A stretch of 64,000 bases of DNA from Candidatus Thorarchaeota archaeon MP8T_1 (GCA_002825465.1 PJER01000012.1:5034-69033), one strand, 5' to 3'. Shown: positions 34,320 through 44,199, counted from the first letter of the stretch. The notes: a model not told the origin generated them from the letters alone. A program made the numbers and translations.

Positions 34320-34641
34320 CCGTAAGGTCTCTACTACTAGTTTTCAGCGTCTTCAAACTGCATTCTTCCAATTAGCAGATGCTAGGATGAGTGATACACA
34401 GAAGACTGTTTTGAAATTGAGTCATCAGTTACTCAAGTTCAATGACCTATCGGTGACTGCTCTAGCAGACTTAGTTTCCCGCAGATCTAAGGTTCCCTAT
34501 AGCACAACAAAATGGAATCTACGGTCTCTAAAGGAAATGGGTTTGCTAACTGGAGGTGACTCACACCGTAAGGGAGAACGTGCTCGTCTAACGCGCGAGG
34601 CTCAGATGTTGGCAGACTATTTCCATAAAGAGGAATCTTAG
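34306..34641 (+). CDS. Small winged-helix regulator
   Basis: A ~111-residue protein with a winged-helix fold: helices SDTQKTVLKLSHQLL, LSVTALADLVSR and the recognition helix PYSTTKWNLRSLKEMGLL, a wing with GGDSHRKGERARLT and a short C-terminal helix. It resembles archaeal MarR/PadR-like single-domain regulators. I take GTG at 34306, just after GAGGTGA, as the start; GTG at 34276 or 34300 would add up to ten residues. It overlaps the end of the upstream short frame (34221-34319), a layout that suggests coupled translation. A strong terminator follows its stop. Confidence 0.7.
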   Translation: MFSSDRKVSTTSFQRLQTAFFQLADARMSDTQKTVLKLSHQLLKFNDLSVTALADLVSRRSKVPYSTTKWNLRSLKEMGLLTGGDSHRKGERARLTREAQMLADYFHKEES

Positions 34642-34643
34642 AT

Positions 34644-34679
34644 GCGGGAGGGCTCATTAGAGCCCATCCGCTTTTTTTT
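34644..34679 (+). terminator. Stem-loop with U-tract terminator
   Basis: GCGG-GA-GGGCTC, loop ATTA, GAGCCC-AT-CCGC, then eight T. The inner six-base stem is perfect and the outer four base pairs are perfect around an AT pair. It lies directly after the winged-helix gene's stop. Confidence 0.75.
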
Positions 34680-34754
34680 CCCTTAGGCAATCAGATGAAG
34701 ATACAGATTGCTTGTCTGTTCTCAATCGATACTGCAATGCTTTACGTATCGATT

Positions 34755-35471
34755 TCATCGCATCTTCATTTTGAATATCTCCCACCCTGAGGTGATGAGA
34801 GTCCTTGCCTCTTCGAGATTAGACGCTGCCGCGAGGACAATATCTACAGACTTGTATTCATGTGGACCAAGGGGACCACGATTCCATTGAAGTCCTGTAG
34901 CAACATCCTTTGGGCCAAGCTCGAGATTCTTCTTGAGGTCGCGGTTGTTACTATCAATCTTTAGTTTAGATGGAGTAGAAATCTCCCACGCATCTGGTAC
35001 AGGGTCTGATGCGATAACAGCACACAATGGATTCTCATCGTATACTGATATCATTCTTGTATTTTCATCAAAAACTCCAATATCATCCTTGTAGCTTGAA
35101 GGACCTCCGATATCGAAGTCCATAAGATTATACAATTTCAAATCTTCAATGATACCATCACTGAGATTCGTAATCTTATGACGAATCAACATGAACGGTT
35201 TATTTCGACTCCAAACCTCGATTTCTATTCTAACTAGAGGAATATTATTAGCTACAGGAGAGTAGTCTAAAACAACCATTGTTCTTCCTTGGGATTCTTC
35301 CTTTTTCACGATAGAGATTTTCTCTTTCTCAACTGTGTTTATGCTATATGGAACACCATCCACAAGATATGTCACCCAGAAACCAGCTTTTGTATCAGCA
35401 GGATTTCTGAGCAATAGTTGTTCTTTTCCTTTAGCGTTGATCAGACTGAGGCGTTTGATGTAGAAACCCAA
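34755..35471 (-). CDS. Beta-rich protein, unknown function
   Basis: A 238-residue protein, almost entirely beta strand by its alternating hydrophobic pattern (RMISVYDENPLCAVIAS; MVVLDYSPVANNIPLVRIEI), reminiscent of a galactose-mutarotase-like super-sandwich or an Ig-like sandwich. Trp-containing strands (LQWNRGPLGPHE) and a DFDIGGPSSYKDD turn stand out. No signal peptide, TM or catalytic motif. It stands alone with a ~240-base gap upstream that is shared with the divergent coiled-coil gene. Family unknown. Confidence 0.6.
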   Translation of the reverse strand: MGFYIKRLSLINAKGKEQLLLRNPADTKAGFWVTYLVDGVPYSINTVEKEKISIVKKEESQGRTMVVLDYSPVANNIPLVRIEIEVWSRNKPFMLIRHKITNLSDGIIEDLKLYNLMDFDIGGPSSYKDDIGVFDENTRMISVYDENPLCAVIASDPVPDAWEISTPSKLKIDSNNRDLKKNLELGPKDVATGLQWNRGPLGPHEYKSVDIVLAAASNLEEARTLITSGWEIFKMKMR

Positions 35472-35714
35472 GCGACCTTGTCCTCAAGATGCACACTCGA
35501 GTGCATATGAAACGTCCAACCTCGGTTTTCGGTTTCCGGTTTCAAGGATTTCAGACATGACCATTCACTGAACCTATGCAGATTCTTCATTGCGTAAATC
35601 GTGATATAAACATCCGCATTATTCTAAACATTATAATGTGGACAATACCTTACATGTCATAAAGTTGATAAACGAGGGGATTAAACTCGTTCTCAGTCTG
35701 GGTAGGTATAGTTA

Positions 35715-36941
35715 ATGACCAATCTCAATGTTGAACAACTCCAAAAATGGTACAGAAATCAGCTCAAAAAGAAATCTAGTGAGTTTCTAAAGCAAGCAGA
35801 GAAAAGCTACAAAATTGTTCAGAGAACCTTGAAGGACATTGAAGAATTGACAAAGGAATTTGAGGATGATGAAATAGATGATGCTGATGGAATTGCGTCC
35901 CGCTTTGCAATGAAAGTCAAAGAGATTGTTTCTGATTTTTATGTTGATAAGGAGATTACCTATGAAGGAACGGAATCTATGCAGAGTGAGATACAACGAT
36001 TCATTCAGGAATTGTGGGGTGCAGGAGCTCGTTGGATTGGAAGATTGGACAAGCGACATAAAACAACGATCAAATCCTTGGATGTTGATATGAAAGAACT
36101 TTCCAAGGAAATGAAGAGGATTGGAAAACTCCTCTATGATTATAGCTGGGTCAAGGACCTGGAACGAATAGGTGGTAGAATTAACACCCTTCATGACCTG
36201 ACCTTCAGCAAGGAAATATTCGAAGAACAGATTAATACCGTACGCTTGAAGATTCATTCTGCAAAAGAGGAATATGAAAAATCAAAGAAAGCATTTGAGG
36301 AGTTTACTGAGACTTCCAATGTTTCAGAATTACTTAATCTAGATGAACAAGCTGAGCACATTTCCACCCTCCTAAAGATGAAAATGAATCCTCTGAAAAA
36401 GCAGGTAAAGAAATTCCTTCAACATGATACAGGAGTACGTGTTGGTCCAGCTGGCCAAAAGGCACTCACAGATTATTTTGAGGAACCATATAATGCAATA
36501 ACCGAGGAATCTGATGGTTATCCCGGCTTGATTGAAGGTCTTAATGGATTACAAGAGGCAATTGAAAAGAACAAACTCTCGCTCAAAGATAGGCTTGCAC
36601 GACGCGCAATTGAGGAAATTACAGTAATTCGAGATGGTGGTCTACTTGACCTCCAAAAACAAGCTAAGGAAATCGAAGATAAACGACATACATATGCTGG
36701 TTCTGATGTTTATACTAAGAGTGCAGGACTCGAAGCCAATCTAATGGAGGCCAAGAAAAATCTCGAATATCACAAGAATGACCTCCTTCGCATACGTGAC
36801 GACCTTCAAAGACAGATTAGCAAAGCAGATGAATTTAGGGTTCGCATAGAATCTGAGATTCTAGAGTCCTTCTCCGAAAAAGTCACTATTCATCTTGAGG
36901 TATCGCTAGAACCTTTGATTGCTTTATGTTCAGTAGATTGA
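35715..36941 (+). CDS. Coiled-coil protein, unknown
   Basis: A 408-residue, highly charged, largely helical protein with heptad-like leucines across most of its length (e.g. YKIVQRTLKDIEELTKEF; LERIGGRINTLHDLTF; LDLQKQAKEIEDKRHTY). There is a helical break near residue 240 (TGVRVGPAGQKALTDYF). No enzyme motif is visible. AGGT upstream of the ATG is weak. It is 16 bases upstream of dtdA and is the first of several coiled-coil proteins on this strand (37883, 39835), so a shared structural or scaffolding role is possible. No TM, so cytoplasmic. Confidence 0.75.
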   Translation: MTNLNVEQLQKWYRNQLKKKSSEFLKQAEKSYKIVQRTLKDIEELTKEFEDDEIDDADGIASRFAMKVKEIVSDFYVDKEITYEGTESMQSEIQRFIQELWGAGARWIGRLDKRHKTTIKSLDVDMKELSKEMKRIGKLLYDYSWVKDLERIGGRINTLHDLTFSKEIFEEQINTVRLKIHSAKEEYEKSKKAFEEFTETSNVSELLNLDEQAEHISTLLKMKMNPLKKQVKKFLQHDTGVRVGPAGQKALTDYFEEPYNAITEESDGYPGLIEGLNGLQEAIEKNKLSLKDRLARRAIEEITVIRDGGLLDLQKQAKEIEDKRHTYAGSDVYTKSAGLEANLMEAKKNLEYHKNDLLRIRDDLQRQISKADEFRVRIESEILESFSEKVTIHLEVSLEPLIALCSVD

Positions 36942-36957
36942 ATGGCGGCAGATAATA

Positions 36958-37782
36958 TTGCGAATATTAGTAACATCTGAAAAAGATATAGCTAGTCAGA
37001 CAATCAAAACAGTCCTGATTGAGGAATATGGATTTCTTCCAACTGGAGAAATCTTTGAGGACAATCCAATTCTATCAATAGATGAATCAACACTCCTAAT
37101 TACAACCAAGCGTGATATGATTTTTTGTGATCACCTAGAAGATCACTTTAATGCTGAAGTCTTTATTTTCTGTTCTCGCCACCGTGCTGAGTCTGCAAAA
37201 CCTGCTCTATTGGTACACAGTACGGGAAATCTTGGAAAAGAAGCTCTCTTTGGTGGAAGCCCCCAGAAAGTTTCTGTTTCAGCTCCTGCTCTTGTTTCTA
37301 AAGCATTAGATCGTCTACAGAGCGAGAAAGAGATGCGTGGATTGCATGAATTTGATGTTTCACTTGAAGTCACTCACCATGGGCCTACATCTATGAATAC
37401 ACCATTGGTTTTTGTAGAACTTGGAAGTAATGAACAGTATTGGGTTCACAAAGATGCAGCGAGGGCAGTTGCAGCAGCAGTTATGGATTGCATCAAAGAG
37501 CCTCTTTTGTGTGAATCTGTAATTGGTTTTGGGGGGACTCATTATGCCAGTAAGTTTAACAAACTTGTTTTGGAAAAGGATTACAAAATCGGACACATGG
37601 CTCCAAAGTATGCAATTGATGAATTGACAATTGATGTTGTTAAACAGATGATATCAAGAACTGCTGGTACTGTTTCATGTGCGATAATAGACTGGAAAGG
37701 AATGAATGCTGATAATAAAGCACACCTCTTCCCTATATTGGAAGATACAGGACTAGAAATTATTCGAGATAAAGATGCATAA
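36958..37782 (+). CDS. dtdA: D-aminoacyl-tRNA deacylase, archaeal type
   Basis: A 274-residue protein matching the archaeal/plant DTD2 family (DUF516). Recognisable blocks are FIFCSRHRAESAKPALLVHSTGN near residue 70-92, SLEVTHHGPT with the His-His pair (~135-140), FVELGSNEQYW and VIGFGGTHYASKF. It hydrolyses D-aminoacyl-tRNA and also N-ethyl adducts in plants, a proofreading role in the cytoplasm. The start is a TTG at 36958. The neighbouring coiled-coil gene is 16 bases upstream. High confidence on family. Confidence 0.9.
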   Translation: MRILVTSEKDIASQTIKTVLIEEYGFLPTGEIFEDNPILSIDESTLLITTKRDMIFCDHLEDHFNAEVFIFCSRHRAESAKPALLVHSTGNLGKEALFGGSPQKVSVSAPALVSKALDRLQSEKEMRGLHEFDVSLEVTHHGPTSMNTPLVFVELGSNEQYWVHKDAARAVAAAVMDCIKEPLLCESVIGFGGTHYASKFNKLVLEKDYKIGHMAPKYAIDELTIDVVKQMISRTAGTVSCAIIDWKGMNADNKAHLFPILEDTGLEIIRDKDA

Positions 37783-37882
37783 AACCCTCTTTCTGGTTTA
37801 AACTATCAGTTCATTACATTCCCGAAAGGAATATTAAAAGAATCGTTTTACCCTCATCCACGCTGCTAAAGTTGGGGATAGC

Positions 37883-38797
37883 ATGGCCGCGAAAGACGAT
37901 AACCCACTCATCAAAGAAATTTCCGAAAAAGTTGATAGTCTTACTGAGGAGATAGCAAATATTCGGGAAGAGCTAAAAGTGCTTGAATCATTGGAGGATA
38001 TCAAGAAATTCGATAAGGTCTTAGATGGTCTTGCTACATCAAAGGATTCAGAAATTATAAGCAAGAAGATGGAAGAACTATCTACTTCAATAAACGGATT
38101 TGAAGAGGACATTAAAATCATCAAAGATGCCAAAGAAACTGAGGTCATCATCAAAAAGATTGATGATATACTCATCTCTCTCGCTGATTCAGATGTGCTT
38201 GGTAAAAAACTAGATGATCTTCAGGGCTATGTTGCAGGTCTTTCAAGTCTTGAAGAAAAAGTCGAAGATCTCTCTGCACAATTTGCTGAAACAAATGAAA
38301 TAGTTGGTATTATTGTACGCCAGCTGGATGATATTGAAAGAAAATACAATCAATCCCTCGATAAGATAACAGAAACAGCTGAACTAGTAGCGAAGATTAC
38401 TTCCAGGACAACAGTTGGAGATTCAGACACGAAATCTACCGAAAAGAAATCTACCAAGTCTACCGAAGATGATGAGGAAGTTACACAGAAAAAGAAATCT
38501 CCTGTATCAAAAGCAAATCTCCCCTCTACCATTGACACACTTATGGGAAAACTACTTGAAATGGTCAATCCCCAGACCGAAGCTAAAGATATGGCAGATG
38601 CTCTCGAAGAAGTTCGTGATGAACTTACTCCCATGATCACAGTTCATACTCCTGTAATATTCCAATTTGGGAAGAAAGCTAGAGAATTGAAATCATATCC
38701 TCCTACAGCAACACTAAATGAAAATGATATTGCCACGTTGAACAAGGAAATAAAATCATGGAAGAGCAAGCTGAAAGAGATTGCCAAAAGTTCCTAA
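37883..38797 (+). CDS. Coiled-coil protein with C-terminal helical domain
   Basis: A 304-residue protein. Residues ~10-170 form a long heptad coiled coil (LIKEISEKVDSLTEEIANI; MEELSTSINGFEEDIKIIK). A flexible Lys/Ser/Thr/Glu linker follows (~175-215; KSTEKKSTKSTEDDEE). A ~95-residue helical domain closes the protein (LMGKLLEMVNPQTEAKDM; FQFGKKARELKSYPP). GGGGAT precedes the ATG at the right distance. It lies between dtdA and the Cys-containing gene at 38943, within the coiled-coil run that ends with the 1300-residue protein. Function unknown. Confidence 0.78.
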   Translation: MAAKDDNPLIKEISEKVDSLTEEIANIREELKVLESLEDIKKFDKVLDGLATSKDSEIISKKMEELSTSINGFEEDIKIIKDAKETEVIIKKIDDILISLADSDVLGKKLDDLQGYVAGLSSLEEKVEDLSAQFAETNEIVGIIVRQLDDIERKYNQSLDKITETAELVAKITSRTTVGDSDTKSTEKKSTKSTEDDEEVTQKKKSPVSKANLPSTIDTLMGKLLEMVNPQTEAKDMADALEEVRDELTPMITVHTPVIFQFGKKARELKSYPPTATLNENDIATLNKEIKSWKSKLKEIAKSS

Positions 38798-38942
38798 CAA
38801 CTTATACAGATCAATTCGCAACCATCATTTTTTGGTATTTTTACGAGTCCGATTGGCATAGGTTTATCTCATTCCTGCACAAATGCGCAACCAGATTTGT
38901 CCATCTTGATGGTATTATCAATGGACAGTTGATTGGAGCTCC

Positions 38943-39782
38943 TTGATTCCAATTCTCTCAGATATAACGGACGGTAGTGTCATGGAACTTAAAAAACACA
39001 CAAATCTATTTTCAGAAAGAATTCACCTACTAGATGAAACTGCCGATAAACAACTAGCAAGGGAACTAATCCAGATGCATGAAAAGAAATGCACAGCCTG
39101 TCAGGATGACCGACTGAAATGTGCAACAAATCCTGCATGTAAGGATAGGAATTTTCTCAATACACTGATTGAAATCGGTGTTGCAGCAGAAGACTTACCC
39201 TCTTTTTGTTATAGTTTGAATATTGAGCACATCCGTCGATTCATCCTTGAGAAGAAAGGAAGAGCTGTAGAGAATAGGAGACTTCCAATTGAAGATCTAC
39301 TTCAAACATTGAGTGTAAGTTCAATTAGACACTTCACTACTAAATTCAAGAAGATCTGGTCGAACTTCTCTCAAATTCAAGAGAATGATGTAATGCTTAT
39401 TGCAGGAGATAACCTGCTTTTTCGATTTGATTTTCATCGAGGCATTGTAACTATCAATCCTACGAAAGATCCAATCACAAGCTTTCAAGCTTTCAAACTC
39501 TATAGCATGCTCTTCTCCTCAATCTATCAGCTTCCAGTTGTGATTAAAGACTACACTTCCAACTGGTGGAATCTTGCTATCGAAGTAAAGGGAGCTGATT
39601 CTGCTAGTATACGCGCTTTGCAACGAGGTAAACTAGCAGATGCATTTGAATCGATTTACTCTAATGAAGTGGATAATAAATTCCATCTTGAAGCAGAGGT
39701 GGTTCTAACCGAAAATCCACCTTTCTTGTTAGTGGAACAACTTCAGGAACTGTTTGAGAGTGCATCCAAACTCGGTGAATGA
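38943..39782 (+). CDS. Cys-cluster protein in coiled-coil locus, unknown
   Basis: A 279-residue protein. A possible zinc or Fe-S motif C-x2-C-x6-C-x5-C (Cys50, 53, 60, 66; CTACQDDRLKC...C) lies in a helical N-terminal part. The C-terminal ~150 residues are alpha/beta (LIAGDNLLFRFDFHRGIVTI; FKLYSMLFSSIYQLPVVIKDY). I use the TTG at 38943 because GGAG lies 4 bases upstream; an ATG at 38982 is the alternative. It is followed by the 1300-residue gene at ~50 bases and likely co-transcribed with it. No family recognised. Confidence 0.65.
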   Translation: MIPILSDITDGSVMELKKHTNLFSERIHLLDETADKQLARELIQMHEKKCTACQDDRLKCATNPACKDRNFLNTLIEIGVAAEDLPSFCYSLNIEHIRRFILEKKGRAVENRRLPIEDLLQTLSVSSIRHFTTKFKKIWSNFSQIQENDVMLIAGDNLLFRFDFHRGIVTINPTKDPITSFQAFKLYSMLFSSIYQLPVVIKDYTSNWWNLAIEVKGADSASIRALQRGKLADAFESIYSNEVDNKFHLEAEVVLTENPPFLLVEQLQELFESASKLGE

Positions 39783-39834
39783 AAAAAGATGCAATCGAAT
39801 AGTTTCAGAATTAAAATACGCGGTGGGATGCGTA

Positions 39835-42800
39835 ATGAGTGACAATAAAATAACTAAAACGGTGCCAATTCTCAGAGAGCGTCTTGAACTCACAGAGTCA
39901 GAGGCTAAAACAATAGTACCGATCTTTCTGGGAGGCAATATGACCGCAGGAGGAATCTCTCTTCTAGTAGGAGATGATCTTTCAACGGTGAAAAGAACTC
40001 TTAGCAGGCTAATCAAAAAAGGCTTGGTCAAAGAGATTGATGGAAAAGTACCTGTCTATATGGCGGTATCGCCAAGCATAGCACTGGTTGAACAATTGAC
40101 TCAATCAATTGGAATAGTAGAAGGATTGACTTCAGATACTGGGAAAGTATTTGCAGCTCGACTGAAAGCAATTGAATCTGTTGTTGACGAATTTATGAAA
40201 TCACAGACAACTGCAGAAGATGAGATTAAAGTTGCACTTTCCTCATACGAGGATAAGATTCTTGCTCTTGTCAAAGATCAAGTTGAATTAGTTTCCACAG
40301 CTTCTACAAGTGCAATGGCAACTTTCTCGGATGAATTGGATGAAGCAATAAATGGGTTTGACACTCTTCTTGATGATAATCTCGGTATTAAAATGACAGA
40401 ACTTCAAGGGGAAATTGACAAAGCACAATTAGCACTGGAAAATGAATTGAAAAAGACAGTACGAGAATTTGACAAATGGATGAAACTTGAGCGTAAGAAT
40501 ACACTCACTTCAGTTTCAGAATTTGAGGTAAAATCCAAAGCTCTTGTTGATGCGGCCAAAAAAGCAATTACCGAAGCCCTATCCAAGTCAACGGATTCAA
40601 TTCAAAGGGTAGCACGTGACCTCTCTGGTTCATTAACATCAATGGCTTCATCTGCCTCTGATGAAGGTTTAGAAATACTGAATGCTGTTTCTGTGGATAT
40701 CTCTCAGTTTCTAAACAATCTTGATGGAGAACTAGGAAAAGCATACCTCACAAGTCAAGAATCGCTCAAAGATGTAGTCACTCAATCTCATGAGCTTTCA
40801 AAAGAATATGGTGAGGTTGCAAAAAATAAGATCAACAATGCAGTGGAGATCACATCAGATGTTGGTGATATTGTTGATGAATGGCAAAATGAAGTCTCAG
40901 GGTTTATGGATGTAGCATCCCAGTCCATAACCTCTCAATTAAACCAAATATCTACAACTGGTGGAAATTATCTGGAAGTAGTCAAGAATTCACTTACATC
41001 CCACATCGAACGCGCGAATGAATCATTGAATGATGAGTACAGTGAAATCATATCCCTCGCAAGTTCTCTAGGGAATGAATGTGAAACCACACTCGGTGAT
41101 ACTCGAACAATGGTTCTTGATCTTCTCAAAGCAGAGAATGATGAGGAAATAGCATCATGTGACGCGGCTAATCAAAGACTTCATGGAGTTCTTGACAAAT
41201 GGGTGAGTTCAACCATTACGGATATTGAAGCTAAATTGTCAGAGACAGCAAAAGATGTGTCGTCAATCTTGAACACTGAAACCACTGAGTTGAACACAAT
41301 AGCTGGTGCTATGAACAGTCGATTAAAATCAGCATTCAATTCTGTCATCAAATCCGCAACCACCAAAAACGATGCAATGATTACTGCAGTCAAAAAGACA
41401 ACTAATGACTTTGAACATGATGTAGGTTTAGAGATTGATGACCTAATAGCGAATTTTACTTCTGCGACAGAGAAACAGGTTCGTGAATCAAAAGAGCTCT
41501 ATGAAGGACTTCGAGATAGATTAGATGCTAGAATGACAAAGAGTATTTCTGCTATTAACTCTCAAGCTGATAAAATCCAGAAAGAGATTGGAGTCACTAT
41601 CTCTGAGCAGGTGGATAGAATTGACCAACATAGTCAAGTAATCCAAAACGAGTTCCATACTCGTTTGGAAGAGATGACTTCTCAATTTATGACAATGGTG
41701 CAGGGTCTCGAAGTGACATTCAATGGACTCCTATCAAGTCAGACCGTTGAAGCTAGGGATATTATTTCATCAGCTCATACTGAATTCAGAACTTCATTAA
41801 AGAATGAGATTGCAAACTTGAAGGAGGATTCTCTCAAGGTTCAACAAGAATACTCTACAGAGTTGTCTCTAAAAATCGATGAGGTTTCATCATCAGTAGG
41901 AACTGCCAAGAAAGTTCTTGAGGAATTATCTGTCCAGAAGCGAACAGAGATTTCTAAGAGTATGGCTAAAACTTTGGCAGACCTTGAAACCGCTGTAAAG
42001 AGCACGGAACAGAACCTACGGGATTTAGAATCTGGTACTGTCAAACAATTCATCGAAAACATGGAGCAGGTTTCACAAGAGTTCAGTGTCACTGTTGATG
42101 GTGCTCGAGATAACATTTCAGAGCGACTTGATAATATTCGAGCTGCTACAGAAGCAGTACTCGTAAAAAGTTCAACACAGGCAAAAACATTGGCTGATGG
42201 ATTCATTTCGGAGCAGAAGGATAACATGCAGCGGTCACTTGCAAACACAAGCAAGAAGATGAATAGGCTAGCTACTAAGCGAGTCAAGGACTCTGCTGCA
42301 AGTATTGAAGCATTTCAAACGTCAGCTTCTGCAAATCAAACACGCAGTATCAAAGAACGCAGTATTGCAAAGGATGAAGTTCTAGCAACTCTTGAAACAC
42401 GGAGAGCAGAAGTAGCTAATGCATTTGATGCTGCTCAAGTTTGGGTAGATTCAACTCAATCGAACATGGCAACATCTCTCGAGTCTCATGGAAACAAATT
42501 GAAGAATGAACTCATCCTAATGCAGAAAGGTTTGCAGAAAGCTGCTGTTGAAGCTTCTTTGGCCATTCAAGAACGTGGCAATCAGTACGTTGACCAGTTT
42601 CAGGAAATTGCTCGTGCACTGATTCAAAATACTGAATCCATTGTGACTGATAGACTAAATGATTTTGGAGAAAGTGTTTCAACAGCTTTGACAAAGAGCA
42701 ACGACGCATTCACAAATATTCCGACACAAATGGAAGAAGAATTAGCCAAGGTTGAATCTGAGATTGTAGACATGACCACCAACGAATACGCCAAGGTTGT

Positions 42801-43737
42801 TGATAGTCTGTCTACCACGTTCAATGAAACAAATAGGGTTGCTGAAGGCGCTTCTGAGAGTCTCAAGAGTCTTATTGACCAGGTCGCCACTAAAATGACA
42901 GAAAATCGTGATGAAATGGTTGAAACTGTCAAGTCAAATGCAGATTTAGCAAATCAGCATGCATCACGCAAATTCGAAACAATTGGGCTCGAACTAAAGA
43001 CGAAATTGAGTTCAGATTCATCGCAATTATTAGAAAGTGGTCGAACAAACTTCACTGCCAAGAATCTTGAAATAAATGAAGCAGCTTCAAAGGTCACCAA
43101 CACGACAAATGAAACAACATCATCACTAAAACAGTCCCGAAATGAGGCTCTGTTTACCTTCCATGAAAAAGGTGAACGAACCCTGCGTCGTTGGTCAAGT
43201 GATCAGAAGGATCAGATGAATCAGTTGAAGGATCGAATCCAAGAAACTATCCAAGGAGTTACATCATCAACTCAAGGTACAATTGATCTTCTAACAGCTA
43301 TTCATGAAATCGGTGATGCTATGATTGCACAGATATCCGATAGGACCTGGTATCTGTCAGGTAATGATGAAACATGTGCTTACATTATGGACATGGCTCA
43401 AAGAGCTGAAGAATCTATTATCATATCAGTCACCAATCTTGAATGTCTTGATCTGAAGAAGCTCGCGAAGGTCAAAAAACCAAAACGAAAAATACTGATA
43501 ATCCCTGAAGTTGATGAAGCGCATCCTGAACTAGAAATCTTGGATGATTGGAGAATCTGGCAAACAAAAACTCCTATGCTCCTATCTTTAGTTGATGATC
43601 GAGAGATTCTCGTAGGAGGTGCAACAGATTCACGATCTCTGGTTGCTATTGTTTCAGAAGATCAGACATACCTGCAACTTTACCATGATATTCTTGGTCC
43701 TCGCCTAATCAGTGGAAGAATATCCCTAGGTAAATGA
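39835..43737 (+). CDS. 1300-residue winged-helix / coiled-coil / TrmB-effector-like protein
   Basis: A very long protein. Residues ~1-85 are a TrmB-like winged helix (LRERLELTESEAKTIVPIFLG; GGISLLVGDDLSTVKRTLSRL; wing KGLVKEIDGK). About residues 90-1180 are an almost unbroken acidic helical region with heptad-like repeats, rich in Ser, Thr, Ala, Glu and Lys. The last ~110 residues are a compact alpha/beta domain (IMDMAQRAEESIIISVTNL; KRKILIIPEVDEAHPEL; VDDREILVGGATDSRSLVAI) that resembles the TrmB effector/PLD-like fold. I start at the ATG at 39835, with GGGATG just upstream; a TTG at 39754 is unlikely. The layout suggests a DNA-binding, rod-like protein, e.g. chromosome organisation; this is inference. 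Confidence 0.82.
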   Translation: MSDNKITKTVPILRERLELTESEAKTIVPIFLGGNMTAGGISLLVGDDLSTVKRTLSRLIKKGLVKEIDGKVPVYMAVSPSIALVEQLTQSIGIVEGLTSDTGKVFAARLKAIESVVDEFMKSQTTAEDEIKVALSSYEDKILALVKDQVELVSTASTSAMATFSDELDEAINGFDTLLDDNLGIKMTELQGEIDKAQLALENELKKTVREFDKWMKLERKNTLTSVSEFEVKSKALVDAAKKAITEALSKSTDSIQRVARDLSGSLTSMASSASDEGLEILNAVSVDISQFLNNLDGELGKAYLTSQESLKDVVTQSHELSKEYGEVAKNKINNAVEITSDVGDIVDEWQNEVSGFMDVASQSITSQLNQISTTGGNYLEVVKNSLTSHIERANESLNDEYSEIISLASSLGNECETTLGDTRTMVLDLLKAENDEEIASCDAANQRLHGVLDKWVSSTITDIEAKLSETAKDVSSILNTETTELNTIAGAMNSRLKSAFNSVIKSATTKNDAMITAVKKTTNDFEHDVGLEIDDLIANFTSATEKQVRESKELYEGLRDRLDARMTKSISAINSQADKIQKEIGVTISEQVDRIDQHSQVIQNEFHTRLEEMTSQFMTMVQGLEVTFNGLLSSQTVEARDIISSAHTEFRTSLKNEIANLKEDSLKVQQEYSTELSLKIDEVSSSVGTAKKVLEELSVQKRTEISKSMAKTLADLETAVKSTEQNLRDLESGTVKQFIENMEQVSQEFSVTVDGARDNISERLDNIRAATEAVLVKSSTQAKTLADGFISEQKDNMQRSLANTSKKMNRLATKRVKDSAASIEAFQTSASANQTRSIKERSIAKDEVLATLETRRAEVANAFDAAQVWVDSTQSNMATSLESHGNKLKNELILMQKGLQKAAVEASLAIQERGNQYVDQFQEIARALIQNTESIVTDRLNDFGESVSTALTKSNDAFTNIPTQMEEELAKVESEIVDMTTNEYAKVVDSLSTTFNETNRVAEGASESLKSLIDQVATKMTENRDEMVETVKSNADLANQHASRKFETIGLELKTKLSSDSSQLLESGRTNFTAKNLEINEAASKVTNTTNETTSSLKQSRNEALFTFHEKGERTLRRWSSDQKDQMNQLKDRIQETIQGVTSSTQGTIDLLTAIHEIGDAMIAQISDRTWYLSGNDETCAYIMDMAQRAEESIIISVTNLECLDLKKLAKVKKPKRKILIIPEVDEAHPELEILDDWRIWQTKTPMLLSLVDDREILVGGATDSRSLVAIVSEDQTYLQLYHDILGPRLISGRISLGK

Positions 43738-44199
43738 TACTGTGTAGATGATAGCATCCTCAGACTCATAATATCCGATTCTGCGGTCAACTGCTATCAT
43801 CCCCACATTCTCATAAAGATGTCTTGCCCAGTAATTACTCTCCCGTACTTCAAGTTCGCATGTTTCCATCCCCATCAGTTTCATCCTTGACAGCGCATGG
43901 TCTAGTAATTTCATCCCTCTTCCCTGTTGTCGGAATTCTTTCTTGACTGCCAAATTCAGGATATGTCCATGATTCTCTTCCCTGTCTTCTTCCCAGACTA
44001 CATATCCATTTACCATTCCTTTGTTTCCCATGACTACCATGATTACTACTGTACTTTCTTCGACATAGTATGTACCACCGCTCAATGCCAATTGAAAGAA
44101 GATTTCTTCCTCCCAGGGTTGAGGAAAACTAGTTTTTTCTATATCAAATACACTCTCTATATCATCAAGAGAAATGAAACGAATCTTAGAAAAGGTCAC
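43726..44199 (-). CDS. GNAT acetyltransferase, RimI-like
   Basis: About 158 residues. A RimI-type GNAT: motif A is ILNLAVKKEFRQQGRGMKLL and the C-terminal ELEVRESNYWARHLYENVGM is the classic RimI/NAA10 pattern that positions a protein N-terminus. It would acetylate the N-terminal residue of a protein. I take the GTG at 44199 as start, because GGAGG lies 7 bases upstream; an ATG at 44247 overlaps the preceding gene. Its stop overlaps the convergent giant coiled-coil gene by 12 bases. It is probably in an operon with the two small genes upstream on this strand (44222, 44595). Confidence 0.85.
   Translation of the reverse strand: MTFSKIRFISLDDIESVFDIEKTSFPQPWEEEIFFQLALSGGTYYVEESTVVIMVVMGNKGMVNGYVVWEEDREENHGHILNLAVKKEFRQQGRGMKLLDHALSRMKLMGMETCELEVRESNYWARHLYENVGMIAVDRRIGYYESEDAIIYTVSFT

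Noticed and set aside
35787..36257. 156-codon open frame on the minus strand
   Set aside because: Lies entirely inside the coiled-coil gene 35715-36941 on the other strand; composition is typical of a shadow frame.
39754..39834. TTG extension adding 27 residues to the giant coiled-coil protein
   Set aside because: No ribosome site, overlaps the end of the previous gene and has no similarity to a winged-helix start; the ATG at 39835 is preferred.
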